A DNA stretch of 64,000 nt from Enorma burkinafasonensis (lineage in GTDB: Bacteria > Actinomycetota > Coriobacteriia > Coriobacteriales > Coriobacteriaceae): the NCBI RefSeq assembly GCF_902150035.1, contig NZ_LR597507.1:45772-109771 (forward strand), written 5' to 3'. Shown here piece by piece: positions 41,880 through 50,770 of the stretch. Position 1 is the first letter of the stretch, and each line of letters opens with the position of its first letter. Below the pieces are notes generated by a model. It saw only the letters and a list, made by a program, of their open reading frames with translations. It did no database searches and had not been told where the DNA came from. The position numbers and the translations under genes are program-made.

Positions 41880-43733
41880 CTACGCCCGCGCGAACTGCGA
41901 GTTGTAGAGCTCCGCGTACGCGCCGCCCTGCGCGAGCAGCTCGTCGTGGTCACCGCGCTCGATGATGCGGCCGTCGCGCATCACGAGGATGCAGTCGGCG
42001 TTGCGGATGGTCGAGAGGCGATGCGCCACGATGAAGCTCGTGCGGCCCGACATCAGCTCGTCGAACGCTGCCTGGACCTGCAGCTCGGTACGGGTGTCGA
42101 TGGAGGACGTCGCCTCGTCGAGCAGAAGAATCGCCGGGTCGGTGAGCATGACGCGCGCGATGCAGAGCAGCTGGCGCTGGCCCTGACTGAAGGTGCCGCC
42201 GTCCTCGGGGATGACGGTGTCGTAGCCATCGGGCAGCGCGCGGATGAACGAGTCGGCGTGCGCGCGCTCGGCCGCGGCGATGACCTCCTCGCGCGTGGCG
42301 TCGGGCTTGCCGTAGGCGATGTTGTCGTGCACCGTGCCCTCGAACAGCCAGGAGTCTTGCAGCACCATGCCGAAGGAATGCCGCAGGCTGCGGCGGGTCA
42401 CGTGGCGGATATCGTGCCCGTCCACGCTCACGGCCCCGCGGTCCACGTCGTAGAAGCGCAGCAGCAAATTGATGAGGGTGGTCTTGCCGCAGCCGGTGGG
42501 GCCCACGAGCGCGAAGCGCTGCCCCGGCTCGGCGTGCACGCAGATGTCGCGCAGCAGCGGGCGGTCGGCGACGTACGAGAAGTCGACGTGGTCGAGCTCG
42601 ACCTCGCCCGCGGCGTCCGCGAGCTCGAGGGCGCCCGCGGCCTCAGGCTCCTCCTCCGCGGCGTCCAGAAGCTCGAACAGGCGGCGCGCCGAGGCGAACG
42701 CCGTCTGGATCTGCGTGATCACGCTCGTGATCTCGTTGAACGGCTTGGTGTACTGGTTGGCGTAGGACAGAAAGATCTGCACCTCGCCCACCGTGAGCGG
42801 CGCGGGGAAGCCGGTGATCGCGCAGATGCACCCGATCACCGCGACCACGGCGTAGATGACGTTGTTCACCGCGCGCGTGCCGGGGTTCGACAGCGAGCTC
42901 AGGAACTGAGCGCGCTCGCCGGCGGTATAGAGCTCGGCGTTGATGGCGTCGAACTCCTCCTGGACGGCATCGCCGTGCGCGAAGGCGTCGACGAGCTTCT
43001 GGTTGCCCACGAGCTCCTCGACGTAGCCGCCGAGCCTGCCCTGGATGTGCTGCTGCGCCGTGAAGCTCTTGTTGGAGAACTTCGCGATGAGCGACGCCAC
43101 GAGCACCGACAGCGGCGTGACGAGCACCACCACGATAGCCATGGGCACCGAGAGCGTGAGCATGAACACGAGCGTGCCGACGATGGTCACGATGCCGCAG
43201 AACAGCTGCGTGAGACCCTGCAGAAGGCCGTCGCCCACCTGGTCGACGTCGTTCACCACGCGGCTGATGAAGTCGCCGTGGGCGTGCGCGTCCATCGTGG
43301 AGAGCGGCATGCGAAAGAGCTTGTCGTTCGCCTGGACGCGCAGGTCGCGTACCGTCTCGTACGCCAGGCGGTTCACGCAGTAGCCCTGGACCCACTGGAA
43401 CGCCGCGGCGCCCACGACCGAGAGCACGAGCTGGCCGATGAGCGGCGCGAGGGCGTCGAAGTCCACGCGCCCGGCCGCCACGATGCAGTCGATGCCGCGT
43501 CCGACCAGGATGGGCACGTAGAGCTGGAGCACCACCGAGACCGCCGCCGAGGCGAACGACAGGATGAAGGTTCCGGCATGGGGTCCCACGTAGCCCATGA
43601 GCCTGCGGAGGACAGGACCCACCGCGGCGCGCCCGCCGCCCGCCTGGTTGTCGCCGCCGCCCAGGCTCGAGCCGCCGTCCGCGATGCTCGAGGCGACCGT
43701 GGAGACCGATCCGGTGGAGGTATAGGGATTCAT
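41880..43733 (-). CDS. ABC exporter half-transporter, catalytic subunit of a heterodimer
   Basis: Half-transporter of 617 residues with six membrane spans (about 40-340) and a nucleotide-binding domain. Walker A is GPTGCGKTT, Walker B is ILLLDEATSSID with the catalytic Glu, and the H-loop is IVAHRLSTI. The signature motif is unusual: FSQGQRQ instead of LSGGQ. Together with the upstream partner, whose Walker B glutamate is replaced, it forms one functional and one degenerate ATP site, as in heterodimeric exporters such as TM287/288. Its start codon overlaps the upstream stop by 4 bases (ATGA). A short Gly/Ser-rich N-terminus precedes TM1. Confidence 0.93.
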   Translation of the reverse strand: MNPYTSTGSVSTVASSIADGGSSLGGGDNQAGGGRAAVGPVLRRLMGYVGPHAGTFILSFASAAVSVVLQLYVPILVGRGIDCIVAAGRVDFDALAPLIGQLVLSVVGAAAFQWVQGYCVNRLAYETVRDLRVQANDKLFRMPLSTMDAHAHGDFISRVVNDVDQVGDGLLQGLTQLFCGIVTIVGTLVFMLTLSVPMAIVVVLVTPLSVLVASLIAKFSNKSFTAQQHIQGRLGGYVEELVGNQKLVDAFAHGDAVQEEFDAINAELYTAGERAQFLSSLSNPGTRAVNNVIYAVVAVIGCICAITGFPAPLTVGEVQIFLSYANQYTKPFNEITSVITQIQTAFASARRLFELLDAAEEEPEAAGALELADAAGEVELDHVDFSYVADRPLLRDICVHAEPGQRFALVGPTGCGKTTLINLLLRFYDVDRGAVSVDGHDIRHVTRRSLRHSFGMVLQDSWLFEGTVHDNIAYGKPDATREEVIAAAERAHADSFIRALPDGYDTVIPEDGGTFSQGQRQLLCIARVMLTDPAILLLDEATSSIDTRTELQVQAAFDELMSGRTSFIVAHRLSTIRNADCILVMRDGRIIERGDHDELLAQGGAYAELYNSQFARA

Positions 43734-45502
43734 CGGGCACCCCCCGTCTGGGAATCGTTGATCTCGCGATAGATGTCGCAATCGCGCAGCAGCTCGTCAT
43801 GGGTGCCGAGGCCCACCATGCGGCCGCGGCGCATGACCATGATGATGTCGGCGTCGCGCACGCTCGCGACGCGCTGCGAGACCACCACGGTCGCGGGCGG
43901 CAGCTTGCCCTCCTCCGCGGCGCGGTTGCGCGTCACGTGGAGCGCGTGCCTCAGGGCCGCGTCGGTCTTGAAGTCGAGCGCCGAGGCGGAGTCGTCGAGG
44001 ATGAGCAGGAGCGGGTCGCCCACGAGCGCGCGGGCGATGGTGAGGCGCTGGCGCTGGCCGCCCGAGAAGTTCTTGCCGCCGGCCTCGACCGGGCTGTCGA
44101 GCCCCTCGGGCAGGGCGCGCACGAACTCCGCGGCCTGCGCGGTCTCGAGCGCGCGCCACAGCTCGTCGTCGGTCGCGCCCGCGTCGCGCCAGGTGAGGTT
44201 GGAGCGAATCGTGCCCGAGATGAGCGACGCCGTCTGCGGCACCATGCCCACGACATGGCGCAGCTGCTTGAGCGGCCAGGCGCGGACGTCGTGGCCGAGC
44301 ACCTCGACCGTCCCTTCCGCCGCGTCGTAGAGCCTCGGTATGAGCGAGACGAACGTCGACTTGCCCGAGCCCGTGCCGCCGATGACGCCGAGCGTCTGGC
44401 CGGGCATGAGCGCAAGGTCGATGCCGTCGATAGCGGGCGCCGAGGCCCCGGGGTAGGCGAACGACACGCCGTGCATGGCGAGCGCGGGCACCCGGCAGGC
44501 ACCGTCCGCGCCGGGCGCGGGCAGCTCGACCGGCTCGTTGCCGGCGTCGGTGACGCTGGGCTCGCAGGCGAGCACCTCCCCGATGCGTGTCGCCGAGGCG
44601 CTCGCCTTGGTGAATACCACGACGAGGTTCGCCACGTACACGATCGAGAGCAGGGTCTGGGTCATGTAGTTCACGAACGCCGTGACCTCGCCCTGCGTGA
44701 GGTCGCCCACCTGCACCTCGATGCCGCCCATCCACAGGATGAGCGCGACGGCGCTGTACATGACGAGGAAGGTGACGGGGTTGAGCACCGACGACAGCCT
44801 GCCCACGGCGATCGCCGTCGCCGCCTGGTCGGCCGCCGCCGCGCGGAAGCGCTCGCGCTCGTGCTCCTCGCGGGTGAAGGCGCGCACGACGCGCGCGCCC
44901 GAGAGCCCTTCGCGCGTGATGAGCGCCAGACGGTCGAGCTTCACCTGCATACTGCGGTAGAACGGCACGCACTTGGCCATGACGACCCAGAAGACCGCGC
45001 CGATGAGCGGCGTGGACACCAGGAAGATGAGCCCCAGCCTGAGGTCGATGGCGAGCGCCGCCACCATGGAGCCCACCGCGAGCAGCGGCCAGCGGATGAG
45101 CTGGCGGATGCCGAGGGCGATGGCGAGCTGCACCTGGTTGACGTCGTTGGTGATGCGGGTGACGAGCGAGGGCGTGCCGAAGCGGTCGAGGTCGGCATGC
45201 GAGAGCTCGTTGATGCGGCGGTAGAGGTCGCGGCGGATGTCGGTGCCCATGCCCTGCGACGCGCGCGACGCCATCTTCTGGCAGACGAGCGCGAACAGGA
45301 TGCCCACGGCTGCCATCGCGAGCAGGATGAGGCCGCCCGTGACGACGGTCCCCACATCGCCCCCGCGGATGCCCGCATCGATCATCCATGCCACCACGAG
45401 CGGCGTGAAGAGGTCGAACACGACCTCGATGAGCTTGGTGAGCGGGCCCACGGTCAGGTTGACCCTATAGGCGCGCGCATAGCGTTTCAGCAGGTTGAAC
45501 AT
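43730..45502 (-). CDS. ABC exporter half-transporter, non-catalytic partner
   Basis: Half-transporter of 590 residues, six membrane spans (about 18-320). Walker A is GGTGSGKST and the signature FSGGQRQRL is canonical, but Walker B is LLLILDDSASALD, with Asp where the catalytic Glu should be, and the H-loop is VVVSQRVASV with Gln in place of His. This is the degenerate half of a heterodimeric exporter; the downstream gene supplies the other. The start at MFNLLKRYARAY follows GGGGATTAGC. Multidrug or lipid export is the family role. Confidence 0.93.
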   Translation of the reverse strand: MFNLLKRYARAYRVNLTVGPLTKLIEVVFDLFTPLVVAWMIDAGIRGGDVGTVVTGGLILLAMAAVGILFALVCQKMASRASQGMGTDIRRDLYRRINELSHADLDRFGTPSLVTRITNDVNQVQLAIALGIRQLIRWPLLAVGSMVAALAIDLRLGLIFLVSTPLIGAVFWVVMAKCVPFYRSMQVKLDRLALITREGLSGARVVRAFTREEHERERFRAAAADQAATAIAVGRLSSVLNPVTFLVMYSAVALILWMGGIEVQVGDLTQGEVTAFVNYMTQTLLSIVYVANLVVVFTKASASATRIGEVLACEPSVTDAGNEPVELPAPGADGACRVPALAMHGVSFAYPGASAPAIDGIDLALMPGQTLGVIGGTGSGKSTFVSLIPRLYDAAEGTVEVLGHDVRAWPLKQLRHVVGMVPQTASLISGTIRSNLTWRDAGATDDELWRALETAQAAEFVRALPEGLDSPVEAGGKNFSGGQRQRLTIARALVGDPLLLILDDSASALDFKTDAALRHALHVTRNRAAEEGKLPPATVVVSQRVASVRDADIIMVMRRGRMVGLGTHDELLRDCDIYREINDSQTGGAR

Positions 45503-45557
45503 GCTAATCCCCGATTGCACGACTGGAGCCGGCGCGGCTCATGAGAAAGCGCCCCGT

Positions 45558-45658
45558 GCATTCGATGGATCCGGGTGCCCGGCAGAGGCTCCTTATGGCT
45601 GCTTCCTCCCGGACCTGACCAGGTTCGGAACATATCGTCACCCGAACCCATCGAACGC
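45558..45658 (-). ncRNA. ffs: Signal recognition particle RNA (4.5S)
   Basis: On the minus strand the 5' arm GCGTTCGATGGGTTCGGGTG pairs with the 3' arm CACCCGGATCCATCGAATGC. The apical part contains the universally conserved GGTCAGGTCCGGGAGGAAGC followed by AGCC, the Ffh-binding helix 8. Length about 101 bases, small bacterial type. It lies between the exporter operon and the TadA-kinase gene. Confidence 0.93.
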
Positions 45659-45754
45659 GCAGAGCGCGCTACCTATGATAACCGCTCGACCTGCAGGCGT
45701 CGAGCTGCAACCGTTCCTTCACATGACACGACCACGCAGGCGGGGGCGCCGCAC

Positions 45755-47599
45755 CTACCGATGCGGTCGCCCGCAGAGGAGCGCGCGGATCGCGGCCTCG
45801 CCGGCGCAGACGAGGTTCCGGCGCGTCTCCTCGGCCGTGAGCGCGCGCTTAAGCGACATGGGGCGCCGGCAGATGGGCAGCACGAGGTCGATCCCCGCGG
45901 CATAGGCGCCGCCCAGGTCGTCGGCGCGCCCTCCCACCACCGCGACGGTGGGCACGCCGTGCTCCTTGGCCCGTGCGGCGGCGCCGGCGGGGGCCTTGCC
46001 GTGCGCGGTCTGCTCGTCCATGAAGCCCTCGCCCGTGACGAGCAGGTCAGCTCCGCCGAGCGCCTCGTCGAACCCGAGCATGTCGAGCATAGTGGCGGTG
46101 CCCGAGGACATGCGCGCGCCGAGGGCGAGCAGCGCCGCGCCCAGACCGCCCGCCGCGCCGGCCCCCGGCACGCCGAGGACGGAGCGGAAGAGCGGCCCGC
46201 CGGGCTGCTGCGCGACGCCCGAGCGCTCCCGGGCCTCGTCGAGGGCGCGCCCGTAGGCGACCATCCAGCGGTCGTAGTCCTCCGCGAGCGAGGTCGCCTC
46301 GGCGTCGTCGATGCCGGCTAGCAGGCCCTTCTGCGGGCCGTACATGCGCAGGGCGCCGCGCTTGCCCACCAGCGGGTTGTCCACATCGGAGAGCACCGTG
46401 AGCTCGCAGCCGGAAAGCGCCGCGAGCGCGCCGGCGAGGTCGATGCCCGCCACGTCGCGAAGGCCCGCGAGCCCGGGCCCGATCTCACGACCGCATCCAT
46501 CCACGAGGCGCGCGCCCAGCGCCTGGAGGAAGCCCGCGCCGCCGTCGCTGGTGGCGGAGCCGCCGATGGCGAAGTACACCTTCCGCGCCCCGCGCGCCAC
46601 GGCGTCGAGCAGAAGCTCGCCCACGCCGCGGGTCGAGGCGGCAAGTGCCGCCTCATGGGTGCAGGGCGAGTACGCGATGCCCGCGGCCTCGGCCATCTCG
46701 ATCGCCGCGAGGGTATCCGGCCCCTCGCCCGCCAGCAGGTACGATGCCCGGACCGGCTCGCCCAAGGGCCCCGTCACCTGCCGGCGCACGATCGTCCCGC
46801 CGAGCGCATGGTGGAGCGCGTCGACGGTGCCCTCGCCGCCATCGGCCATCGGGAGCCGTGCCACCCGCGCGCCGGGGCACGCGCGGAGGATGCCCTCCGC
46901 CACCCATGACTCCGCCTCGGCGCTCGTCGCCGCGCCCTTGAAGGAATCGATCGCGAGGAGCACGCGGGGCCTGCCGCCGAGCGTACCGGCAGCCAAAGCG
47001 GCGGGGTCGCTCGCACCACTCGGCCCCCCATCGCCATCGACCCGGCGCCCCGTCTCCGCATCGCCCGGCCGCGGGTGCGCCGCGTCCTCGTGCAGGGCGC
47101 GGCCGCCGGCGCGGCGCTCGGCGAAGAAGACGCGGAGCAGCTCGGCGCACGGTTCCTCGAGCACGCCCGCGGTGACCTCGAACGCGTGGTTGAGCCGGCG
47201 GTCGTCGCTCACGTCGAACAGCGACCCCACCGCCCCGCCCTTGGGGTCGAAGGCACCGAAGACGCAGCGGTCGATGCGCGCGTTCACCATGAGGCCCGCG
47301 CACATGAGGCACGGCTCGAGCGTCACGTAGACGGTGCACCCGGAAAGGCGCCAGCGCCCGAGTTCGCGCGCGGCGGCGACCATCGCCGAGAACTCCGCGT
47401 GCGCCGACGGGTCCTCGTCGAGCTCGCGGCGGTTGTGCGCGCAGGCGATCACCTGGCCCCCGTAGACCACGACCGCACCGATCGGGACCTCTCCCTCGGC
47501 TGCCGCTGCCCGCGCCTCCGCGAGGGCCTCGCGCATGAACCGCTCGTCCTGCGCGCGCGCCTCGGCACCTATGCCTTCGCCAGAGAAACCCCCGCCCAT
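45755..47599 (-). CDS. Fusion of tRNA adenosine deaminase TadA and glycerate kinase
   Basis: One continuous frame of 614 residues. The N-terminal about 160 residues are a TadA-type deaminase with PSAHAEFSA (zinc His, catalytic Glu) and TLEPCLMCAG (zinc cysteines), which converts A34 to inosine in tRNA-Arg. A Gly/Ala-rich linker of about 55 residues follows, and then a complete glycerate kinase of the GlxK/GarK family with LLAIDSFKGAATSAEAE, LPMADGGEGTVDAL, GGSATSDGGAGFLQALG and LSDVDNPLVG. I see no stop between the parts. The start was placed at 47599 after GGAAGGG; further upstream the frame would run into tRNA-Ser. It could be an assembly artefact, but nothing suggests it. Confidence 0.88.
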   Translation of the reverse strand: MGGGFSGEGIGAEARAQDERFMREALAEARAAAAEGEVPIGAVVVYGGQVIACAHNRRELDEDPSAHAEFSAMVAAARELGRWRLSGCTVYVTLEPCLMCAGLMVNARIDRCVFGAFDPKGGAVGSLFDVSDDRRLNHAFEVTAGVLEEPCAELLRVFFAERRAGGRALHEDAAHPRPGDAETGRRVDGDGGPSGASDPAALAAGTLGGRPRVLLAIDSFKGAATSAEAESWVAEGILRACPGARVARLPMADGGEGTVDALHHALGGTIVRRQVTGPLGEPVRASYLLAGEGPDTLAAIEMAEAAGIAYSPCTHEAALAASTRGVGELLLDAVARGARKVYFAIGGSATSDGGAGFLQALGARLVDGCGREIGPGLAGLRDVAGIDLAGALAALSGCELTVLSDVDNPLVGKRGALRMYGPQKGLLAGIDDAEATSLAEDYDRWMVAYGRALDEARERSGVAQQPGGPLFRSVLGVPGAGAAGGLGAALLALGARMSSGTATMLDMLGFDEALGGADLLVTGEGFMDEQTAHGKAPAGAAARAKEHGVPTVAVVGGRADDLGGAYAAGIDLVLPICRRPMSLKRALTAEETRRNLVCAGEAAIRALLCGRPHR

Positions 47600-47683
47600 G
47601 CCGGGCCGCCCTTCCGTCCGTTTTCCATCCAGCCGGGCGCCCGTGGCGCCGCGGCTCGGTTCGATGCTATCATTACCAGTCAC

Positions 47684-47773
47684 GGAGAGATGGCAGAGCG
47701 GTTGAATGCGGCGGTCTTGAAAACCGTTGGGCGCGCGAGCGTCCCGGGGGTTCGAATCCCCCTCTCTCCGCCA
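47684..47773 (+). tRNA. tRNA-Ser (anticodon UGA)
   Basis: Class II tRNA of 90 bases. The acceptor stem GGAGAGA pairs with TCTCTCC, discriminator G and an encoded CCA follow. The anticodon loop CTTGAAA carries TGA, and a long variable arm (GGGCGCGCGAGCGTCCC) and GGTTCGAATCC T arm are present. A TATCAT hexamer with an upstream TG at 47666-47674 may be its promoter. Confidence 0.97.
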
Positions 47774-47785
47774 GATGCGACCTTC

Positions 47786-47820
47786 ACGAGCCCCCATCCG
47801 GCGCCGGGTGGGGGCTCGTT
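47786..47820 (+). terminator. Terminator hairpin after tRNA-Ser
   Basis: ACGAGCCCCCA/TGGGGGCTCGT is an 11-bp perfect stem extended inward by TCC/GGG-type pairs. Only TT follows, then C-rich sequence, so it is a strong hairpin with a weak U tract. Confidence 0.7.
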
Positions 47821-47909
47821 CCCCCTCTGGCGCGGACCTCCTTCTCTTTTCCAGCCGCTATACCCCTCTGTTTGAATCTTCAGTCGATCTCGCGTCGCCG
47901 TTCTTCTTT

Positions 47910-47974
47910 AAAGCATCGCATGTCCGACATTTTCTACCTAGTTTTCCGTGCTTTTGACGCTCATGCGATGCTTT
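47910..47974. repeat. Palindromic element C
   Basis: A perfect 13-bp inverted repeat AAAGCATCGCATG (47910-47922) and CATGCGATGCTTT (47962-47974) around a 39-base centre. The inside of the right arm, read in reverse, is GCGTCAAAAGCAC. The same word occurs in element D at the other side of the following gene. It lies 94 bp before that gene's start. Confidence 0.85.
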
Positions 47975-48007
47975 CAGGGCGCGTGGAATGAGTCCGCGTT
48001 CCAGAAC

Positions 48008-48036
48008 TTTCCAAGCCCCGGGCACTGTGCTAGAAC
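48008..48036 (+). promoter_or_regulatory. Promoter of the DUF559-like gene
   Basis: TTTCCA (48008-48013), a 17-bp spacer and TAGAAC (48031-48036) with an extended TG just upstream. It lies 32 bp before the ATG and downstream of palindrome C. Confidence 0.45.
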
Positions 48037-48068
48037 CTAAAGCACATCTCGCATAAGGAGGGCGAACC

Positions 48069-49148
48069 ATGGACCTCCCCGTCGTTTTGTCTCATAAGAC
48101 GGCTTGGCAGCTCTATCACTCCCGCGCCGTTATAGAACGCCGCGCGATGTGGCCCTCATCCGCCCACGAGCCCCTCGCGCGTCCTGGAAGTGCTACCGCG
48201 GCCCTCTCCATCGACCCGGCGGAAACGCCGGTTGACCTGGACCCCCTTTTTGCCGACTTCGGATTGGACCATGTCAGCACAAGTCCTCGAGCTATAGCGC
48301 TCGCGTTACGCCAAGCAGCTTCCAGCTTCGGCATCTCCCGGTTCGGAAACGATCCGCTGGATCTTCTCGTCTCGTTTCCCTCGGATCGAACCGGTTCCAA
48401 AGCAGTCGTCACGCATGTATTCGGGAACCTGATCTCATCCGAGCTTGTTATGCCACTTGCCCCAGGCGCCCTCATGGTCTGCGAGCCGCTTTGCTTTGTT
48501 CAAGCGGCTACCTGGATGACGCAACTCGAGCTCATCGAATATGGCTACGAGCTATGCGGACGATACACCGTCATAGAAGACGGCGACTATATCGAGCACG
48601 AGCCGTTTCTCTCGCGAGCGGGACTGCGCGCGTGGATCGACGCCCATCCGCACGCCCCAGGAGCGCAACGCGCACGACGCGCCCTGGCGAGCGTTCGCGA
48701 CGGTTCACGCTCCCCCATGGAAACCGGCACGGCCATGATGGTCGCATGCCCACGGAAACTCGGCGGGTTGGGATTCCGAAGCTTCGAGCTGAACAAACGC
48801 ATCGATATCCCCCGGAGCTTCGCCCGTTTCACCGCTTCGCGTTATTTCGATATCGACCTATTCATCCCACGCGCGAAAACCGGGGTCGAATACAACGGTC
48901 GCGCGCATGAGGAAGCTCTCCGCAGCGCGCACGATGCAGAGCGCAACAGCGTCCTCAGCATGATGGGGTATACCATGTTCACGCTCACGCGCGGGCAGTT
49001 TGCCAGCCAGTTAAAGCTGCATCGCGCATTGAACGCCCTCGCCGCGGCGTGCGGGATTACCGTCGATCGCACGGCCGCATTCCAAGATGCCCAAAACAGG
49101 CTCAGGCTCTTTGCGATAAGGCGGTGGCCGCAGGATCAGATCGGATGA
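48069..49148 (+). CDS. AbiEi/DUF559-like protein with nuclease-fold C-terminus
   Basis: An intact 359-residue protein related to the AbiEi-antitoxin-domain/DUF559 group. The N-terminal half contains LSHKTAWQLYHSR and the middle has VCEPLCFVQAATWMTQLELI followed by ELCGRY. The C-terminal about 110 residues carry the DUF559/Vsr-like endonuclease pattern: SRSPMETGTAMM, DIDLFIPRAKTGVEYNGRAH, then DAERNSVLSMMGYTMFTLTR. The Asp, Glu and His/Arg of that pattern are present, so it may cut or nick DNA; this is inference. AAGGAGGG is an excellent ribosome site. The gene stands alone, has lower GC than its neighbours, lies 295 bp from tRNA-Ser and is flanked by a pair of related palindromes. Confidence 0.75.
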   Translation: MDLPVVLSHKTAWQLYHSRAVIERRAMWPSSAHEPLARPGSATAALSIDPAETPVDLDPLFADFGLDHVSTSPRAIALALRQAASSFGISRFGNDPLDLLVSFPSDRTGSKAVVTHVFGNLISSELVMPLAPGALMVCEPLCFVQAATWMTQLELIEYGYELCGRYTVIEDGDYIEHEPFLSRAGLRAWIDAHPHAPGAQRARRALASVRDGSRSPMETGTAMMVACPRKLGGLGFRSFELNKRIDIPRSFARFTASRYFDIDLFIPRAKTGVEYNGRAHEEALRSAHDAERNSVLSMMGYTMFTLTRGQFASQLKLHRALNALAAACGITVDRTAAFQDAQNRLRLFAIRRWPQDQIG

Positions 49149-49215
49149 GGCTGCGCTCGCAATCTCCGTTCAGGTGCGTCTACAACGATGTCGGACGCCA
49201 GCATGTTTCACCGCA

Positions 49216-49276
49216 GGCATCGCATATCCGTCAAAATCACCTTGGATTCCATGGCATTTGATGGTCGTGCGATGCT
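49216..49276. repeat. Palindromic element D
   Basis: An imperfect inverted repeat: GGCATCGCAT...CCGTCAAAA at the left and TTTGATGGTCGTGCGATGC at the right, about 60 bp long. The left arm shares GCATCGCAT and CGTCAAAA.CAC with palindrome C in inverted orientation, so both are copies of one element. It lies 68 bp after the DUF559-like gene. The 49149-49215 sequence shows nothing else. Confidence 0.75.
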
Positions 49277-49303
49277 TTTCAAAGCAAGTCCGAGAACCTT
49301 GAC

Positions 49304-49338
49304 GAATAACGGGGTGCGCCTCAGACGAAGCGCACCCC
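49304..49338 (-). terminator. Terminator of ilvE
   Basis: On the minus strand GGGGTGCGC and GCGCACCCC pair around an 11-base loop and GTTATT follows. It lies 30 bp after the ilvE stop. Confidence 0.8.
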
Positions 49339-49368
49339 GCATTCCGGGCGAATCGTTACAGAAGGCCG

Positions 49369-50415
49369 TTAGCAGATCTTGACGACCCAGCCCTCGGGGC
49401 CCTCGATCTCGCCGGCCTGGATGCCGGTGAGCGTCTCGCGGAGCTTCGCCATGACGGGGCCGACGTGCTCCATGCCGCCCTCGCCGAACACGGTCTCGGT
49501 ATCGCCGGCGACGACCTTGCCCACCGGGCTGATGACTGCGGCGGTGCCGCACATGCCGCACTCGACGAACGCGCCGTCCTGGACCTCGGAGAAGAGCACC
49601 GGGCGCTCGACGACCTTCATGCCGAGCATGTTCTCGGCCACATGCACGAGGCTGCGGCGCGTGATGGACGGCAGGATCGAGTCGGTGTGCGACTGCGGCA
49701 CGACGAGCGTGCCCTCGCGATCGACGAACAGGAAGTTCGCGCCGCCGGACTCCTCCACGTAAGTGTGAGTCTGGGGGTCGAGGAACATGTTGTCCGCGAA
49801 GCCCTCGGCATGCGCCTGGACGCTCGGGTAGAGCGACATCGCGTAGTTGAGGCCGGCCTTGATGGCGCCGGTGCCGTGAGGCGCGGCGCGGTCGTACTCG
49901 GGGACCTTGAGCGCGACCGGCTTGACGCCGCCCGCGTAGTAGGGGCCCACCGGCGTCACGAGGATGCGGAACTGGTACTCGTCAGCGGGCTTCACGCCGA
50001 TGACCTCGCCCGTGGCGACCATGAACGGGCGCACGTAGAGCGTGGCGCCGGAGCCGAAGGGCGGCACCCAGGCCTCATTGGCCTTGACGACCATCTTCAC
50101 GGCCTCGACGAACTTGTCCTCTGGGAAGGGCGGCATGACCACGCGGCGGGCGGAGTCGGCCATGCGGGAGGCGTTGAGGTCGGGGCGGAAGCAGACGATG
50201 TCGCCGTCCTTGGTGGTGTAGGCCTTGAGGCCCTCGAAGACCTCCTGGCAGTAATGGAAGATGCCCGCGCACTCAGAGAGCGTGAGGGCGTGGTCCTCGG
50301 TGAGGCCACCCTCCTCCCAGGCGCCGTCCTTGTAGTTGCAGACGTAGCTGTAATCCGTGGGCTGATAGGCGAAGCCCAGGCTGCCCCAGTCGATATCCTT
50401 CTTCTCCACCGCCAT
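49369..50415 (-). CDS. ilvE: Branched-chain amino acid aminotransferase
   Basis: PLP-dependent fold-type IV aminotransferase of 348 residues for valine, leucine and isoleucine. The lysine that binds PLP is in HGTGAIKAGLNYAMSL; further motifs are YVRPFMVATGEVIGV, VEESGGANFLFVDREG, SILPSITRRSL and GTAAVISPVGKV. The length fits the BCAT type II (IlvE-like) group. The start at MAVEKKDIDWGSLGFAYQPT follows AAGGGACGG; a longer frame to 50604 lacks a ribosome site. No other ilv gene is adjacent. Confidence 0.96.
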   Translation of the reverse strand: MAVEKKDIDWGSLGFAYQPTDYSYVCNYKDGAWEEGGLTEDHALTLSECAGIFHYCQEVFEGLKAYTTKDGDIVCFRPDLNASRMADSARRVVMPPFPEDKFVEAVKMVVKANEAWVPPFGSGATLYVRPFMVATGEVIGVKPADEYQFRILVTPVGPYYAGGVKPVALKVPEYDRAAPHGTGAIKAGLNYAMSLYPSVQAHAEGFADNMFLDPQTHTYVEESGGANFLFVDREGTLVVPQSHTDSILPSITRRSLVHVAENMLGMKVVERPVLFSEVQDGAFVECGMCGTAAVISPVGKVVAGDTETVFGEGGMEHVGPVMAKLRETLTGIQAGEIEGPEGWVVKIC

Positions 50416-50770
50416 GATAGCCGTCCCTTCCTGGTCGATAACTCCCTGCGCGGCGGGTCGGGTGCCGCGCATCATGGTTCCAAGGGTTGATTCTACTCTC
50501 CTGCGGTGGAGTGCTCCCGCGCATTCAAGCGCGAGGGGAACATTTAACCGAACCTCTAGCACCGCATGCCGGCGTCGCCGCGCGCTCCGGACCCAGCGCC
50601 GCACTCACCCGCTCGCGCCGCCATGGGCACGGGCAGCTTGTGCTCGTTGCGTGTGCCGTCGTTTATTCCTAGTGATTCGCTATACTTAAGCGCACGATAC
50701 CGAGCACGCGGCACGTCGGCGCTGCCGGCGCCGCGCGCGAATCCGCCACACCCGCGACAAGGGGCAGCCC
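50416..50770. other. Divergent region between ilvE and cysE
   Basis: The gap holds the two promoters. For cysE, TATACT at 50691-50696 is a good -10. For ilvE, TAGAAT at 50495-50490 (minus strand) may be a -10. I checked the ilvE leader for a T-box specifier and its TGG-containing core and did not find them. No gene is supported here. Confidence 0.4.

Noticed and set aside
48069..49148. Half of a classical AbiE toxin-antitoxin pair
   Set aside because: No AbiEii nucleotidyltransferase gene lies next to either of the two AbiEi/DUF559-like genes.
50416..50570. T-box leader before ilvE
   Set aside because: Neither a specifier loop nor the conserved core that pairs with tRNA acceptor ends could be found.
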